From Bergeyella cardium (GTDB taxonomy: Bacteria; Bacteroidota; Bacteroidia; Flavobacteriales; Weeksellaceae), in contig NZ_QYCZ01000001.1 of the NCBI RefSeq assembly GCF_003614945.1, positions 1-64,000 on the forward strand: 64,000 bases of DNA, given 5' to 3'. Below, one piece after another: positions 25,951 to 36,027 of this stretch. The position numbers and the translations under genes were made by a program. Below the pieces are notes generated by a model. The model was given only the letters and a program-made list of their open reading frames with translations, made no database searches and was not told the origin of the DNA. Numbering within the stretch: the stretch's first letter is position 1; each line of letters starts with the position of its first letter.

Positions 25951-27228
25951 TTACTTTAAGATAAGTTTTTTGGTTTGTGAAGCTCCTCCATAGCTTACTT
26001 TGAGGATATAGTTTCCTGCTGGTAGGTGCTGGAAGTTGAGCTCCTCCTTATAGAGACCATTTTGATTGCTTAGAGAGACTTCATATACCTTCTTACCAGA
26101 GAGGTCATAGAGCTCGGCAGTACCTTTATTGCTGTCTTTTTCTTTTACATCAAAGAGGAGGGTAGCTCTTTTATCCACAGTTGGGTTCGGATATACCCCG
26201 AAAGATGCTTTAGTGTTAAGATCTTGTACGCCTAAATCATCGGTAATGTCTTTATACTTAAAGTGCATATTACCAGTAGATGCACCGCCATTGATAATAA
26301 AGTACATTCTATAGAATTTCTTTGTGCTGTTATTCTTAATATAGTATACTACATCATTATGTACAGTACTTATACCTTTCCAAGAATGCCCAATAGTGGT
26401 AATACCTTTTGAGTATTTAGAAGCTACAGGTGCGGTGAAAGTTGGAGTATCTTGGGTCTCATTTGTCTGTGCTACTACGATATTAGGGCTTTGGATAATA
26501 CCAGACATACGATACATTGCTACATTATTATACAAAGTCCAATAACGGGTAAACATTAGATCCCAATCTTTTTTCGGTGGCTCGAGGTTAGGGACTTTTG
26601 CATTAGTATCAAAGGAGAAGTAGTTGAAGAAAGCGTCATCTGTTCCATCTGGGATAATTGCTGTTTTAGTATCCTCCCAAGTACCATCACTTTTTAGTTT
26701 TGCATACTTAATTTTATAATTCTTAAATCTATTCTCAATCATAAATTTATAATAGACAGCACTGCCATAGTGCAAGATATAAATCACTTTTCCTTCTATC
26801 TGGTGGGTAGTTGGGTTATAATCTCCCCAACCTAAAGATCTCGGGCCTTGCTCAAATGCTCCTACTTCAATTTTTTCTGTTTTATCAGGATTGTAAAGAG
26901 GAGTACCTGTGGAAACGATACTTGTATTAACGCTATCCCACTGGGTAGGGTCTTCACTGGCTACATAAACTAGGATATTCTTAGCATCATTTATCCTTGT
27001 ACCTGTTTCAAACATACTGTTTCTATAAAAAGCAATATCCCAAGTCTCGGCAGGCTGAGAGATGAGATTGTTCTTCCCGAAGCTGTAAAACACCCTGTTC
27101 TGATAATTCTGCCCCATAGTAGCCTCTACGGTAGTGTAACCATTCGCATCTTTTACCTGAGCAGATAGATGCGTACTCATATTAGCTAAAAGAGCTAACG
27201 CCATTGATAAAAATATACTTTTTTTCAT
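25951..27228 (-). CDS. HmuY-like protein with T9SS sorting domain
   Basis: A 425-residue exported protein. A signal peptide (1-24, ending HLSAQ) is followed by an HmuY-type beta-rich domain (about 30-330), recognisable from the paired ETWDIAFYR and KDWDLMFTRYW motifs. A type A T9SS sorting domain runs from GVYPNPTVDK to the end. HmuY of Porphyromonas is a haem-binding lipoprotein. Here a paralog seems to be sent through the type IX system, so it could act as a released or surface haemophore. It is transcribed divergently from the TonB receptor. Confidence 0.85.
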   Translation of the reverse strand: MKKSIFLSMALALLANMSTHLSAQVKDANGYTTVEATMGQNYQNRVFYSFGKNNLISQPAETWDIAFYRNSMFETGTRINDAKNILVYVASEDPTQWDSVNTSIVSTGTPLYNPDKTEKIEVGAFEQGPRSLGWGDYNPTTHQIEGKVIYILHYGSAVYYKFMIENRFKNYKIKYAKLKSDGTWEDTKTAIIPDGTDDAFFNYFSFDTNAKVPNLEPPKKDWDLMFTRYWTLYNNVAMYRMSGIIQSPNIVVAQTNETQDTPTFTAPVASKYSKGITTIGHSWKGISTVHNDVVYYIKNNSTKKFYRMYFIINGGASTGNMHFKYKDITDDLGVQDLNTKASFGVYPNPTVDKRATLLFDVKEKDSNKGTAELYDLSGKKVYEVSLSNQNGLYKEELNFQHLPAGNYILKVSYGGASQTKKLILK

Positions 27229-27254
27229 AATAAAACTTTTTTAAAAAACTTTGG

Positions 27255-27262
27255 CAAATATA
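27255..27262 (-). promoter_or_regulatory. -7 promoter box of the T9SS HmuY-like gene
   Basis: Exact TAnnTTTG (TATATTTG) on the minus strand, 27 bases before the start; part of a divergent promoter pair. Confidence 0.55.
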
Positions 27263-27294
27263 GTGATTTGAAAATATTAATTCTAAATAAATAT

Positions 27295-27302
27295 TATCTT
27301 TG
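27295..27302 (+). promoter_or_regulatory. -7 promoter box of the HmuR-like receptor
   Basis: Exact TAnnTTTG (TATCTTTG), 17 bases before the chosen start at 27319. An upstream in-frame ATG at 27268 lies before the promoter and is therefore rejected. Confidence 0.55.
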
Positions 27303-27318
27303 CCTAAAATTTATTTTT

Positions 27319-29451
27319 ATGAATAAAGCTAAATATACCCTCGGACTACTGTGCATAGGTATGGCAACAGCAGTACAGGCACAGAAAACAGATTCCTTAC
27401 GAACAAGAGATATAAAAGAAGTGGTGATTACTGGTCAGTTTTCACCACAGTCTATAAACAAATCGGTCTATAAAGTAGAAGTAATAGACGGAGCACAAAT
27501 CAAAAATATGGCGGCAAATAATGTAGCTGAAGTGCTGAATCAAAACCTGAATATGCTTATTGTTCCCGACAGGTCTAATGGTAATTCGTATGCTAATATA
27601 TTGGGATTAGGAGGCGAATATACCAAAGTATTAATAGATAACATTCCCGTTATTAATGATGAATCTCTCGGTAACTTAATCGATTTAACTAAAATAAGCG
27701 TAGATAATATCGAGAAAATAGAAGTAGTACGCGGCTCTATGGGTGTAGAGTATGGAAGTAATGCCGTAACAGGGGTAATCAACATCATTACGAAAAAGAA
27801 ATACAACAAAAAATTTACAGGCAGCATCAACCTGCAAGAAGAAACCGTAAATACAGGCTACGACCTCTACAAAAAAGGTAAAGGAAGGCACATACAAAAT
27901 GTAAATCTCAACTATAACATAAACCCTAACTGGTCGGTGAGCTTGGATTTTAATCATAACGATTTCAAAGGCTATGAAGGCTCAAGGAATGGCTATAAGT
28001 TTTTTAGCGAAACCGTTAATGGAAAACGAGGTTATGACTGGCAACCCAAGGATTTATACAACATCAACGGGACGATAAGATACCATAAAAACGCTACTAC
28101 CCTCTTCTACAAAGCTAACCTAATGAAAGAGGAAATCAATTACAGAAGCCCCATTACCGAATCTCTACTCTTTGCTGGTGGCAAACGAACCCTAATCTCA
28201 AGAGATAACGACTACTATACCCAAAGATGGGTTCACCAGCTTAATATCGTTAGCAAGCTCGGGCATATTAATTATATGGGAGATTTTTCTTATCAAAAAC
28301 AAGAAAAGCAAACCCAGAGCTATATCTATGATGTGCCCAACCGAAGCGAGCTATCCAGAAATGAGAAGCTCACTTACTACGATATCAATACGATATATTC
28401 CAGAAGTATGTTTAGTAACTTTACTAACAGTGATGTATTTAATTTCCAACTGGGGTATGAGCTCGACAGAACCCAGGGATTTGCCGACTCAAGCACAGGA
28501 CTTTTCGGAGTTAATAATATTGAAAGAACGGTATTCAATTATGCTCACTTCCTCTCTGCGGAATGGAGACTATTCCCTAAGTTTCATATACGGCCAGGCG
28601 CGAGATATAGCCTCAATAATAAGTCTGATGACCAGCTTAATTACTCACTTGCCTTAAAGTATAATCTATCTGACAAATCAGAAATAAGACTTTCGGGAGG
28701 TTCTGCAGGTCGTTTCCCAACTTATACGGAGCTTTACACTTACTTAGTAAATGCTAACCACGACATTCGCGGAAATGAAAATCTCTCTGCCGAAAAAGGC
28801 CTTACCGCAGCAATCTTTGCCGATTATAAAATCTCAAAAGAGAATAAAAAATATAATTTTAGCATCTCTGGAATGTACCTCCAAGTAAAAGACAGAATAG
28901 ATTTATCCATCGTGAATCTGCAGCCATTAAAGTATCAATACATTAATATTAATGATTATAGGTCTTTATTATTCAACTTAAACTTTGATGGTAGAATCAA
29001 CAACTTTAATTTCAATACCAGTGCTTCACTAACGGGGGTTTCTCAATCCTTAAAATCAAAAGTAGTAGATACTGTCTCTCCAGAGGAGTATTTCTTTACA
29101 CCAGAAATCAGCGTATCTGCTGGTTACAAACTGAATAAAACCCAGACGCTGTTCTCTGTATACTATAAATACAATGGAAAAAGCAAGAAATACATACTCT
29201 CTGGCTTAGACCCTGCGAACAATAAAGGAGTCTATGAGCTCGGAACACTGGAAGACTTCAATAGAATGGATGCTACGATAAGCCAGCCTTTCTTTAAGAA
29301 TCATTTAAACCTAAGCGCAGGTGTAAAAAACATTTTTGATGTAACAGAAATTAAAAACACTACACAAGGAGGTAGCGGGCATAGTATCTCAACCACCACA
29401 CATCTATTCTACGGAAGGAGCTATTTTGCAAGTTTAACTTATAAATTCTAA
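27319..29451 (+). CDS. TonB-dependent receptor, HmuR-like
   Basis: A 710-residue outer-membrane active transporter. It has a signal peptide (1-21, ending AVQAQ), a TonB box IKEVVITG, a plug domain (VLIDNIPVINDESLG, VRGSMGVEYGSNAVTGVINII) and a beta-barrel ending in SYFASLTYKF. It is directly followed, 21 bases later, by an HmuY-family lipoprotein gene. This is the hmuR/hmuY arrangement of haem uptake, so haem or a related porphyrin is the likely cargo. No conserved NPDL/FRAP haem-receptor motif was pinned down, so the substrate stays an inference. Confidence 0.88.
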   Translation: MNKAKYTLGLLCIGMATAVQAQKTDSLRTRDIKEVVITGQFSPQSINKSVYKVEVIDGAQIKNMAANNVAEVLNQNLNMLIVPDRSNGNSYANILGLGGEYTKVLIDNIPVINDESLGNLIDLTKISVDNIEKIEVVRGSMGVEYGSNAVTGVINIITKKKYNKKFTGSINLQEETVNTGYDLYKKGKGRHIQNVNLNYNINPNWSVSLDFNHNDFKGYEGSRNGYKFFSETVNGKRGYDWQPKDLYNINGTIRYHKNATTLFYKANLMKEEINYRSPITESLLFAGGKRTLISRDNDYYTQRWVHQLNIVSKLGHINYMGDFSYQKQEKQTQSYIYDVPNRSELSRNEKLTYYDINTIYSRSMFSNFTNSDVFNFQLGYELDRTQGFADSSTGLFGVNNIERTVFNYAHFLSAEWRLFPKFHIRPGARYSLNNKSDDQLNYSLALKYNLSDKSEIRLSGGSAGRFPTYTELYTYLVNANHDIRGNENLSAEKGLTAAIFADYKISKENKKYNFSISGMYLQVKDRIDLSIVNLQPLKYQYININDYRSLLFNLNFDGRINNFNFNTSASLTGVSQSLKSKVVDTVSPEEYFFTPEISVSAGYKLNKTQTLFSVYYKYNGKSKKYILSGLDPANNKGVYELGTLEDFNRMDATISQPFFKNHLNLSAGVKNIFDVTEIKNTTQGGSGHSISTTTHLFYGRSYFASLTYKF

Positions 29452-29472
29452 CTTATTAAAAAACATACGAAA

Positions 29473-30546
29473 ATGAAAAATATATTTCTATACCTCAGCC
29501 TTTGCATCTTTACTTTTCAATCCTGTTTGAGGGATAACGAAGACCCCGTAACTATTGCTCCTTTTGAAGGGGCGGTTATCAGTCCAGAAATAGGAGGTCC
29601 AGCAGTGCCTAATCAAGTTTGGCTAAATCTAAGCACAGGAGAGCAGACCATTAATAAGAGACCTTCCTGGGATTTGGCATTTCACTCTGGAAAAGAGTTT
29701 AAGGTAATCCTCAACTTCTCGATTCAAATGGCAGCAGGAGTAATTGAAGGAGCAACGGATATAAACGCCGTAACCTCCGCATCTGTAAAAGATTTGCAAA
29801 AGAAAATAAAAGTAGGAACCTTTAAAGCAGAAAATGAAAACTATGTAGATAATGTTGAAGGTAATTATGCTTCTGGGCGTACTGCTATAGCAGAAATCAG
29901 TGCCGATGATGCCCAAAATGCCATCTATCTCGTTAATCTCGGAAAAGAAATCTACACTGAAGATATCACTTTAGGTCAGGCGATAACAGGAGGGGCTGAC
30001 AGAGGCTGGAAAAAAATCCAGATTACCCGCAATGGCAATGGATACAAACTAAAATATGCCGACTTGGATGCCACCACCTACAAAGAGGTTATCATCAATA
30101 AAAACCCCGCCTACCACTTTACATTTTTCAATATGAAAGAGGATAAGGAAGTTTCCGTTCAGCCTGAAAAGAATAAATGGGACTTATGCTTTACCGTATT
30201 CGTTAATGTAATTGCTGGAAGTGGTACTTATACTTATTCCGATTTCGTGCTTCATAACACAATGGGAGGCGTAGGTGCATATATGGTAGAAGTACCTAGT
30301 AGCCAAAACGCCGCCGATGTATATAAATCATTCTCCACCACTGATGTGGATAATTCCAAATTTGTATACAACGACCATAGAGCCATAGGTAGCAACTGGC
30401 GAGATGTACTTAACCGTATTGTGTATAACAATGTGTTCTTTATCATTAAAGACAGCAATGGTGTTATCTACAAGCTAAAATTCAATAGATTGACGAACAT
30501 TAATGGCGAAAGAGGCTACCCAGAATTTGAATACAAACCGCTTTAA
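29473..30546 (+). CDS. HmuY-family lipoprotein
   Basis: A 357-residue lipoprotein. The lipobox TFQSC puts the lipidated Cys at residue 18, so the protein is anchored in the outer membrane, probably surface-exposed. The HmuY fold is indicated by PSWDLAFHSGKEF, NKWDLCFTVFV and a C-terminal VIYKLKFNRLTN strand. It would collect haem and hand it to the adjacent TonB receptor. It shares no close sequence with the T9SS-exported HmuY-like protein beyond the family motifs. It ends at a bidirectional terminator. Confidence 0.86.
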   Translation: MKNIFLYLSLCIFTFQSCLRDNEDPVTIAPFEGAVISPEIGGPAVPNQVWLNLSTGEQTINKRPSWDLAFHSGKEFKVILNFSIQMAAGVIEGATDINAVTSASVKDLQKKIKVGTFKAENENYVDNVEGNYASGRTAIAEISADDAQNAIYLVNLGKEIYTEDITLGQAITGGADRGWKKIQITRNGNGYKLKYADLDATTYKEVIINKNPAYHFTFFNMKEDKEVSVQPEKNKWDLCFTVFVNVIAGSGTYTYSDFVLHNTMGGVGAYMVEVPSSQNAADVYKSFSTTDVDNSKFVYNDHRAIGSNWRDVLNRIVYNNVFFIIKDSNGVIYKLKFNRLTNINGERGYPEFEYKPL

Positions 30547-30574
30547 GTTTATTCTTATTATTGTTTATTTTATA

Positions 30575-30610
30575 AAAAAGCCTCTTGTAAGTACTTACAA
30601 GAGGCTTTTT
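30575..30610. terminator. Bidirectional terminator, 36-base perfect palindrome
   Basis: AAAAAGCCTCTTGTAAGT is followed directly by its reverse complement. It carries A- and T-runs on both sides, so it serves both the HmuY lipoprotein gene and the convergent murF-alr gene. Confidence 0.9.
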
Positions 30611-30633
30611 CTTATTTACAATTAGCCCTCACT

Positions 30634-33081
30634 TTAATTCTTTACATAGACTCTCTTTACCCTTCGGGAGATGGAGGTCAGTACTTCATAAGGAATAGTC
30701 TGGCACTTTTCGGAGAAATACAACAGCTCCTCCAGCGAATCAAAAATACTCACTACATCGCCTTCCTTTGCAGGGATATTACCGAGATTTACCATCATCA
30801 TATCCATACACACATTCCCTACAATTGGTGCATAGCTACCATTAATCTTCACTCTGCCCACTCCATTTCCCAAAAGTCTTGGGAGACCATCTGCATAGCC
30901 TACGGGGATTGTCGCTATATAACAATCTTCCTCTGCCATAAACTTTCTGCTATAACCGATGGTTTCTCCCTTTCTCACTATAGAAATTTGAGAAATCACC
31001 GTTTTAAAGCTCACTGCGTTTTGCAATTGTTTCTGAATTTCCTCATTAGCAGAAAAACCTATCATACCAATTCCTATACGCACCATATCAAACTGATATT
31101 CGCTAAAGTTGGCTATACCTGGTGAGTTCAGAATATGCCTCAATGGCTTATAAGCTAACCCCCTTACCAATTTTGACGAATTTTCATCAAAGATTTTTAT
31201 TTGCTCGAGGGCATAATCCCTTTCTTCTGGCATATCGGCAGTTGCCAAATGTGTGAAAACGGATTGCACTTTTACAGGAAGACTATTCAATCGCTCTATA
31301 AGGTAATCAATTTCATCTCCTTTAAAACCAAGCCTGTGCATACCTGTTTCCAATTTTATGTGAATAGGGTATTTCCCGTTATAACCTTTTATTTTCAGCT
31401 GTTCGCAGAACATATCCAGCACTCGGAAACTATAAATCTCCGGCTCAAGGTTATATTCTATAATGGCATTATGGCTGTGCTGCTCGGGGTTCATTACCAT
31501 AATCGGCGTACTAATACCGTGCTTCCTGAGGTCTGCTCCCTCATCTGCATAGGCAACGGTCAGGTAATCTATATGATGATGTTGCAAAAATTCCGCAATC
31601 TCATAGCCTCCCAAGCCATAAGAAAACGCCTTTACCATAGCCATCATTTTGGTTTCGGGTTTTAGGACTGCCTTATGTACATTGATGTTGTGGAGAATGC
31701 TATTAAGATTTATCTCCAAAACCGTATCGTGCTTTTGAAGTTCAAGGCTGAGCTTTAGTTTATCAATCCTAAATTTCCTCGCTCCTTTTAGCAGGATTAA
31801 GGAATTTTCTATCGTATGAAGTTGTTGATTACTAACAATCTGCTCTGTACTATCAAAACTAAGCGTTTCAGCAGAAAACAGATGTTTATAATTTGAAATT
31901 TCCTTCCCGATAAGAAATATTTTATCAAACTTCTGTTCATTCGTTAGCCTAGCCACTTGTTCATAGAATTTGTCATCATTTTTTGTCTCGGCAAAGCTGG
32001 TCAAGATAAGAACCTTATGTGCCTTGTTATACTCATTAATAAACTGATAAGCAATATTCAAAGAATCAAGGTCAAGATTATAGGAATCATTTATAATCAA
32101 ATTATTTCTAAGCCCCTCTACGCTCTCCAACCGCATTTCCACACTTTTGAGGCCTTCCACTTTTTTCAAGATTTTAGAATTTTCTATTCCCAATTCTTTC
32201 ATTAGGGCTACTACGCAGAGTACATTACTAAGTGTAGCTTCATCTCTTTGGTGCACGGGCAGATTTATATGCTCACCAAAGTAGCTCATCTTCACCTCCT
32301 TATTTCTATTTTTCCAATCGCTTATAATTTTTACATCATTGGTGCTTTTTAATCCGTAAGAGATAAGTTTTTTATCTGAATAGAGCGCTTTTATCTTCGC
32401 CAATACCCGCTCATTATCCCCATTAAATAAGATAATCTCCGAGTTTTTAAATAGAGCTATTTTCTCATCTATTAAATGGTTTTCATCTCTGAAGTTAATC
32501 AAATGCGCTGTACCTATATTCGTCAGAATCGCTATTTTAGGTGAGAACACCTCTTCCAAGACTTTCATTTCTTCGGGTTGAGAAATTCCTACTTCAAAGA
32601 TGCCTAAATTATGTCTATCATCAATCTGCAACAATGAAATCGGAAGACCTATTTGCGAATTAAAACTCTTCGGGCTTTTCACTATATTAAATTCATCGTT
32701 CAGGCATTGGTAGAGCCATTCTTTCACCATAGTTTTGCCGTTGCTTCCCGTAATTCCTATTGTCTTTAAACCTCCAAACTGCGAGAGATGATATCTCGCC
32801 AGCTTTTGTAAAAACGCTATTGAATTTTCGGTTATAATATAAGTTGCGCCAAGTGTTTCCTCAGGTTTTTTCTGGCAAATCACTACTTCTACACCTTTTT
32901 CTATGGCAGATTTTATATACTTCTCCCCTGAATTTTTCTGCGTACGGATAGCGATAAACGCCATCTCCTTGCTCGAAAATATATTTCTACTATCAAAAGC
33001 TATATTTTTTACCGGCAGGTTTGGGTTTCCTATGAGTTCAGATTGGGTAATTTCGGCGAGTTGTCTTGTGGTATAAGTCAT
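30634..33081 (-). CDS. murF-alr: Bifunctional MurF ligase / alanine racemase
   Basis: An 815-residue fusion serving peptidoglycan synthesis. The N-terminal part (about 1-440) is UDP-MurNAc-tripeptide:D-Ala-D-Ala ligase, with the ATP loop GITGSNGKTMVKEW and the NDSYNLD motif. The C-terminal part (about 450-815) is a PLP alanine racemase that makes D-alanine. It has the PLP Lys in MMAMVKAFSYGLG, ETGMHRLGF, RIGIGMIGF and the catalytic Tyr in IGYSRKF. The fusion is typical of Bacteroidota. Transcription starts at an exact minus-strand -7 box TATCTTTG (33103-33110). Confidence 0.95.
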   Translation of the reverse strand: MTYTTRQLAEITQSELIGNPNLPVKNIAFDSRNIFSSKEMAFIAIRTQKNSGEKYIKSAIEKGVEVVICQKKPEETLGATYIITENSIAFLQKLARYHLSQFGGLKTIGITGSNGKTMVKEWLYQCLNDEFNIVKSPKSFNSQIGLPISLLQIDDRHNLGIFEVGISQPEEMKVLEEVFSPKIAILTNIGTAHLINFRDENHLIDEKIALFKNSEIILFNGDNERVLAKIKALYSDKKLISYGLKSTNDVKIISDWKNRNKEVKMSYFGEHINLPVHQRDEATLSNVLCVVALMKELGIENSKILKKVEGLKSVEMRLESVEGLRNNLIINDSYNLDLDSLNIAYQFINEYNKAHKVLILTSFAETKNDDKFYEQVARLTNEQKFDKIFLIGKEISNYKHLFSAETLSFDSTEQIVSNQQLHTIENSLILLKGARKFRIDKLKLSLELQKHDTVLEINLNSILHNINVHKAVLKPETKMMAMVKAFSYGLGGYEIAEFLQHHHIDYLTVAYADEGADLRKHGISTPIMVMNPEQHSHNAIIEYNLEPEIYSFRVLDMFCEQLKIKGYNGKYPIHIKLETGMHRLGFKGDEIDYLIERLNSLPVKVQSVFTHLATADMPEERDYALEQIKIFDENSSKLVRGLAYKPLRHILNSPGIANFSEYQFDMVRIGIGMIGFSANEEIQKQLQNAVSFKTVISQISIVRKGETIGYSRKFMAEEDCYIATIPVGYADGLPRLLGNGVGRVKINGSYAPIVGNVCMDMMMVNLGNIPAKEGDVVSIFDSLEELLYFSEKCQTIPYEVLTSISRRVKRVYVKN

Positions 33082-33102
33082 TTACAAAATCTTAAATCGT
33101 AG

Positions 33103-33110
33103 CAAAGATA
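33103..33110 (-). promoter_or_regulatory. -7 promoter box of murF-alr
   Basis: Exact TAnnTTTG (TATCTTTG) on the minus strand, 22 bases before the start codon. Confidence 0.5.
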
Positions 33111-33295
33111 AGACGACTTTCATAAAATAGAGCTATGCTTTTTGCTCTTTTCCCTTCTCTCCTTTTTTACCCAACAAACCTGATATCCTAAAAAAATCTT
33201 CCCACTTTAATCCCTTTTTATACTTCTCTGATTTCCCTTCGCCAAACTTTTCCCCCTTCTCCTATACCTTAAAATATTTTTAGAATACAAATCTT

Positions 33296-33303
33296 TATTT
33301 TTG
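33296..33303 (+). promoter_or_regulatory. -7 promoter box of the patatin-like gene
   Basis: Exact TAnnTTTG (TATTTTTG), 48 bases before the start codon. Confidence 0.5.
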
Positions 33304-33350
33304 CACCAAAAGAAAAGGAATTCCTTCTCGTTTCTTTAAAAAACAACAAA

Positions 33351-35516
33351 ATGAAAAACAAAATCCTGCTTATATTCATCCTTTTGAGCTTTGGGCTGTA
33401 CGAATCACAGGTAAAAAAATCACCTGTAGCACAAAAACCGCCCAAAATAGGGCTCGCCCTCTCTGGTGGTGGAGCCAAAGGCTTTGCACATATTGGAGTT
33501 TTAAAGGTAATAGATTCGCTCGGAATAAAAATAGATTATATCTCAGGAACCAGTATGGGAGCAATCGTCGGTGGGCTCTATGCTGCAGGATATGAGGCAA
33601 AGGATATAGAAAAAATAATGAAAGAAACCGATTTCTATACCCTACTCGCCAATGAAAAACCCCGACAAGAAACTCCTTTCTTCTCAAAGACGAATGACAA
33701 ATACCTCATCACAGTACCCATACACAAAGGGAAAATCAATGTACTACCGAAGGCAATATCCACAGGACAAAAGAACCTCTACTTGCTTAAAGAACTCTTG
33801 AGCAATGTTTCTAATATCAACAACTTCTCCGAACTCCAAATACCATTTCTCTGTGTAGCTACAAACCTCGAAAGTGGCAAAATGGAAATCTTTGAAAAAG
33901 GCGATATCGTAAGCTCGATTATGGCAAGCTCAGCATATCCATCATTAATGGACCCCGTAAAGGTAGGCGACAGCCTCTATGTAGATGGTGCTATGACGGT
34001 AAACTTCCCTGCCAAGCCGCTTAAAGATAAAGGAATGGATATTATCATTGGTGTGAATCTCAGCCAGCCTCTTGCTGACAGGGAAGAATTAAACTCCGCT
34101 GTAAAAATCCTCAACCAAGTCATTGATTTCAATACCAAAAGAGAAAATATCTCTCAAGAAAAATATGCAGATATTCTCATCAATCCAAATCTGAGTGGCT
34201 ACTCTACCACAAGTTTTGACGAGAAAGAAAAAATCCTCAACATAGGCTACAAAACTGCTAAGCAATTTACCGAAGTTCTCAACCAACTCCCTAAAAGAGA
34301 GCACCGCATCAGCCGAGCACCCATTAACCCTATCTACTCCAATATCTACAAAGTAGATAGCCTTGCTGTGGAGAACAACCGCATCTTCAACAGAGATTAT
34401 ATACAGGGAAAAATGGCACTTAAAACCCCTTCTCTGCAAACCTATGAGGGAATTAATAAAATGATTGACAAGCTCTATGCAACCAATAATTATAACCTCA
34501 TCAACTACGAACTCCTGCTCCTTGGTAATAAAAATGTACTGAAACTCGAGGTAGATGAGATAGAATCAAGATACTTTTTAAAGTTTGGACTGCACTACGA
34601 TGAGGTTTTTAAAACAGGTCTGCTAATGAACCTTACCATAAAACGCCTACTACTAAGAAACTCTGTGCTCTCTGCAGATGTTATCGTAGGAGGAACCCAC
34701 CCGCGCTACTATTTTAATTACTTTGTAGATAACGGATATATTCCTGGTCTTGGAATCTATGCCTCAGGAATGAGTCTTGAACTTCGCGACAGCCATAGAA
34801 ACCTCATCGGAAAATGGAAATGGTTCCGAAACGAGGCATATATACAATCCATCTGGAGAGATAAATATGCCATCGGTGGGGGCATTAGTCACGATTATTT
34901 CGAGTCCAAATCGGGGGTGGCAAGATATGACAACGAGCGAAACTTTATCAATCCCTATGTTTTTATAAAGACCGATACTCGAGACGATAAGGATTTCCCC
35001 ACCAAAGGCTTTTCCCTTGATGCAAGGGGAAAACTCTTGGACTTGTTTGATAAGAAAATTGAGAACCAAATCTTTCAGATTAAAGGAGATCTTGAAACCA
35101 ATTTTGCTTTTAGCAACCGATTTACTTACAGGCTCCACCTATTTGCAGGTTTTAGCTTTGGTGAGCCACTCACGCCTTACTATCAATTTTACCCAGGCGG
35201 AATTTTTGAGCAGAACTTAGCGAATTTCGTGAGTTTCCCAGGTTATCAGTTTGGGAGTTTCAGTGCAAATAATCTCGTAATTGCTCGTAATGATTTTCAG
35301 TTTAAAATCAAAAAGAATTACTTTATCACTGGGCATTTTAATATTCTCAATACCTTTAATGAACACAATGCAAAGTCGGTTTTCAAATTTGGAGATGTCT
35401 CTGGAGGTATTACACTGGGCTATAAATCTCCTTTCGGGCAGGTGAAGCTTAATTTCAGTAAAGCAGCTGATCGCAGTAAGGGAGTTTTCAGTGTCATACT
35501 TGGGCATTGGTTTTAA
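33351..35516 (+). CDS. Patatin-like phospholipase fused to an outer-membrane barrel
   Basis: A 721-residue envelope protein. A signal peptide (1-19) leads to a patatin domain (about 33-310) with the oxyanion loop SGGGAKGFAHIG, the nucleophile Ser68 in GTSMG and the DGA motif (VDGAMTVNFP) completing the Ser/Asp dyad. A POTRA-like segment (about 330-400) and a 16-strand-type Omp85/BamA barrel ending in FSVILGHWF follow. This matches PlpD-type type Vd autotransporters, whose lipase faces outward or is released. The barrel end is aromatic, as required for Bam insertion. ybeY follows 30 bases later. Confidence 0.9.
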   Translation: MKNKILLIFILLSFGLYESQVKKSPVAQKPPKIGLALSGGGAKGFAHIGVLKVIDSLGIKIDYISGTSMGAIVGGLYAAGYEAKDIEKIMKETDFYTLLANEKPRQETPFFSKTNDKYLITVPIHKGKINVLPKAISTGQKNLYLLKELLSNVSNINNFSELQIPFLCVATNLESGKMEIFEKGDIVSSIMASSAYPSLMDPVKVGDSLYVDGAMTVNFPAKPLKDKGMDIIIGVNLSQPLADREELNSAVKILNQVIDFNTKRENISQEKYADILINPNLSGYSTTSFDEKEKILNIGYKTAKQFTEVLNQLPKREHRISRAPINPIYSNIYKVDSLAVENNRIFNRDYIQGKMALKTPSLQTYEGINKMIDKLYATNNYNLINYELLLLGNKNVLKLEVDEIESRYFLKFGLHYDEVFKTGLLMNLTIKRLLLRNSVLSADVIVGGTHPRYYFNYFVDNGYIPGLGIYASGMSLELRDSHRNLIGKWKWFRNEAYIQSIWRDKYAIGGGISHDYFESKSGVARYDNERNFINPYVFIKTDTRDDKDFPTKGFSLDARGKLLDLFDKKIENQIFQIKGDLETNFAFSNRFTYRLHLFAGFSFGEPLTPYYQFYPGGIFEQNLANFVSFPGYQFGSFSANNLVIARNDFQFKIKKNYFITGHFNILNTFNEHNAKSVFKFGDVSGGITLGYKSPFGQVKLNFSKAADRSKGVFSVILGHWF

Positions 35517-35546
35517 TGCTTTATCTTCGCAAAAATTTTCCCTAAA

Positions 35547-35963
35547 ATGATCAACTTTTTCTTTGAAAATACTGCACCCATCACCCTACCTGCTCGCCTC
35601 TCTGAGTGGATAGAAGTCCTTATTTCCCAGGAAGGAAAGAAATTGGGCGAAATCAGCTATATTTTCTGTGATGATACCTACCTCCTGAAAGTAAATCAAG
35701 ACTATCTAAATCACGATTATTATACCGATATTATTACATTTGATTATGTAAAAGGGAATACGGTAAGCGGTGATATTTTCATCTCATTAGAGCGGGTTTC
35801 TGATAACGCCGCTGGGCTCTCTACTCCTTTTGAGCATGAACTTATTCGAGTTTTAGCACACGGCATACTCCACCTCTGCGGCTACAAAGACAAGTCTGAT
35901 GAAGACCAAAAAACAATGCGCTCTAAAGAAGATTTCTATATCAAAACTTATTATAACAAATAA
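35547..35963 (+). CDS. ybeY: Endoribonuclease YbeY (rRNA maturation factor)
   Basis: A 138-residue metal-dependent endoribonuclease for 16S rRNA 3'-end maturation and ribosome quality control. The metal motif reads LAHGILHLCGYKDKSDED: the first two His are conserved, while the third ligand of the usual HGxLHLxGYDH form is replaced by Lys-Asp, a change I believe is common in flavobacterial YbeY. The start codon is 30 bases after the patatin gene stop. A one-off -7 box, TATCTTCG, lies at 35522-35529. Confidence 0.92.
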   Translation: MINFFFENTAPITLPARLSEWIEVLISQEGKKLGEISYIFCDDTYLLKVNQDYLNHDYYTDIITFDYVKGNTVSGDIFISLERVSDNAAGLSTPFEHELIRVLAHGILHLCGYKDKSDEDQKTMRSKEDFYIKTYYNK

Positions 35964-35993
35964 AAGAAACTCCCAAATTTGGGAGTTTCTTTT
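35962..35993. terminator. Bidirectional terminator after ybeY
   Basis: A 32-base perfect palindrome (AAAAGAAACTCCCAAA and its complement) overlapping the ybeY stop codon, with T-rich flanks on both strands. It also lies past the end of the convergent exported-protein operon. Confidence 0.85.
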
Positions 35994-36027
35994 ATTTACA
36001 AGGGTTTCTATTCAGAAAAAATGTAGA

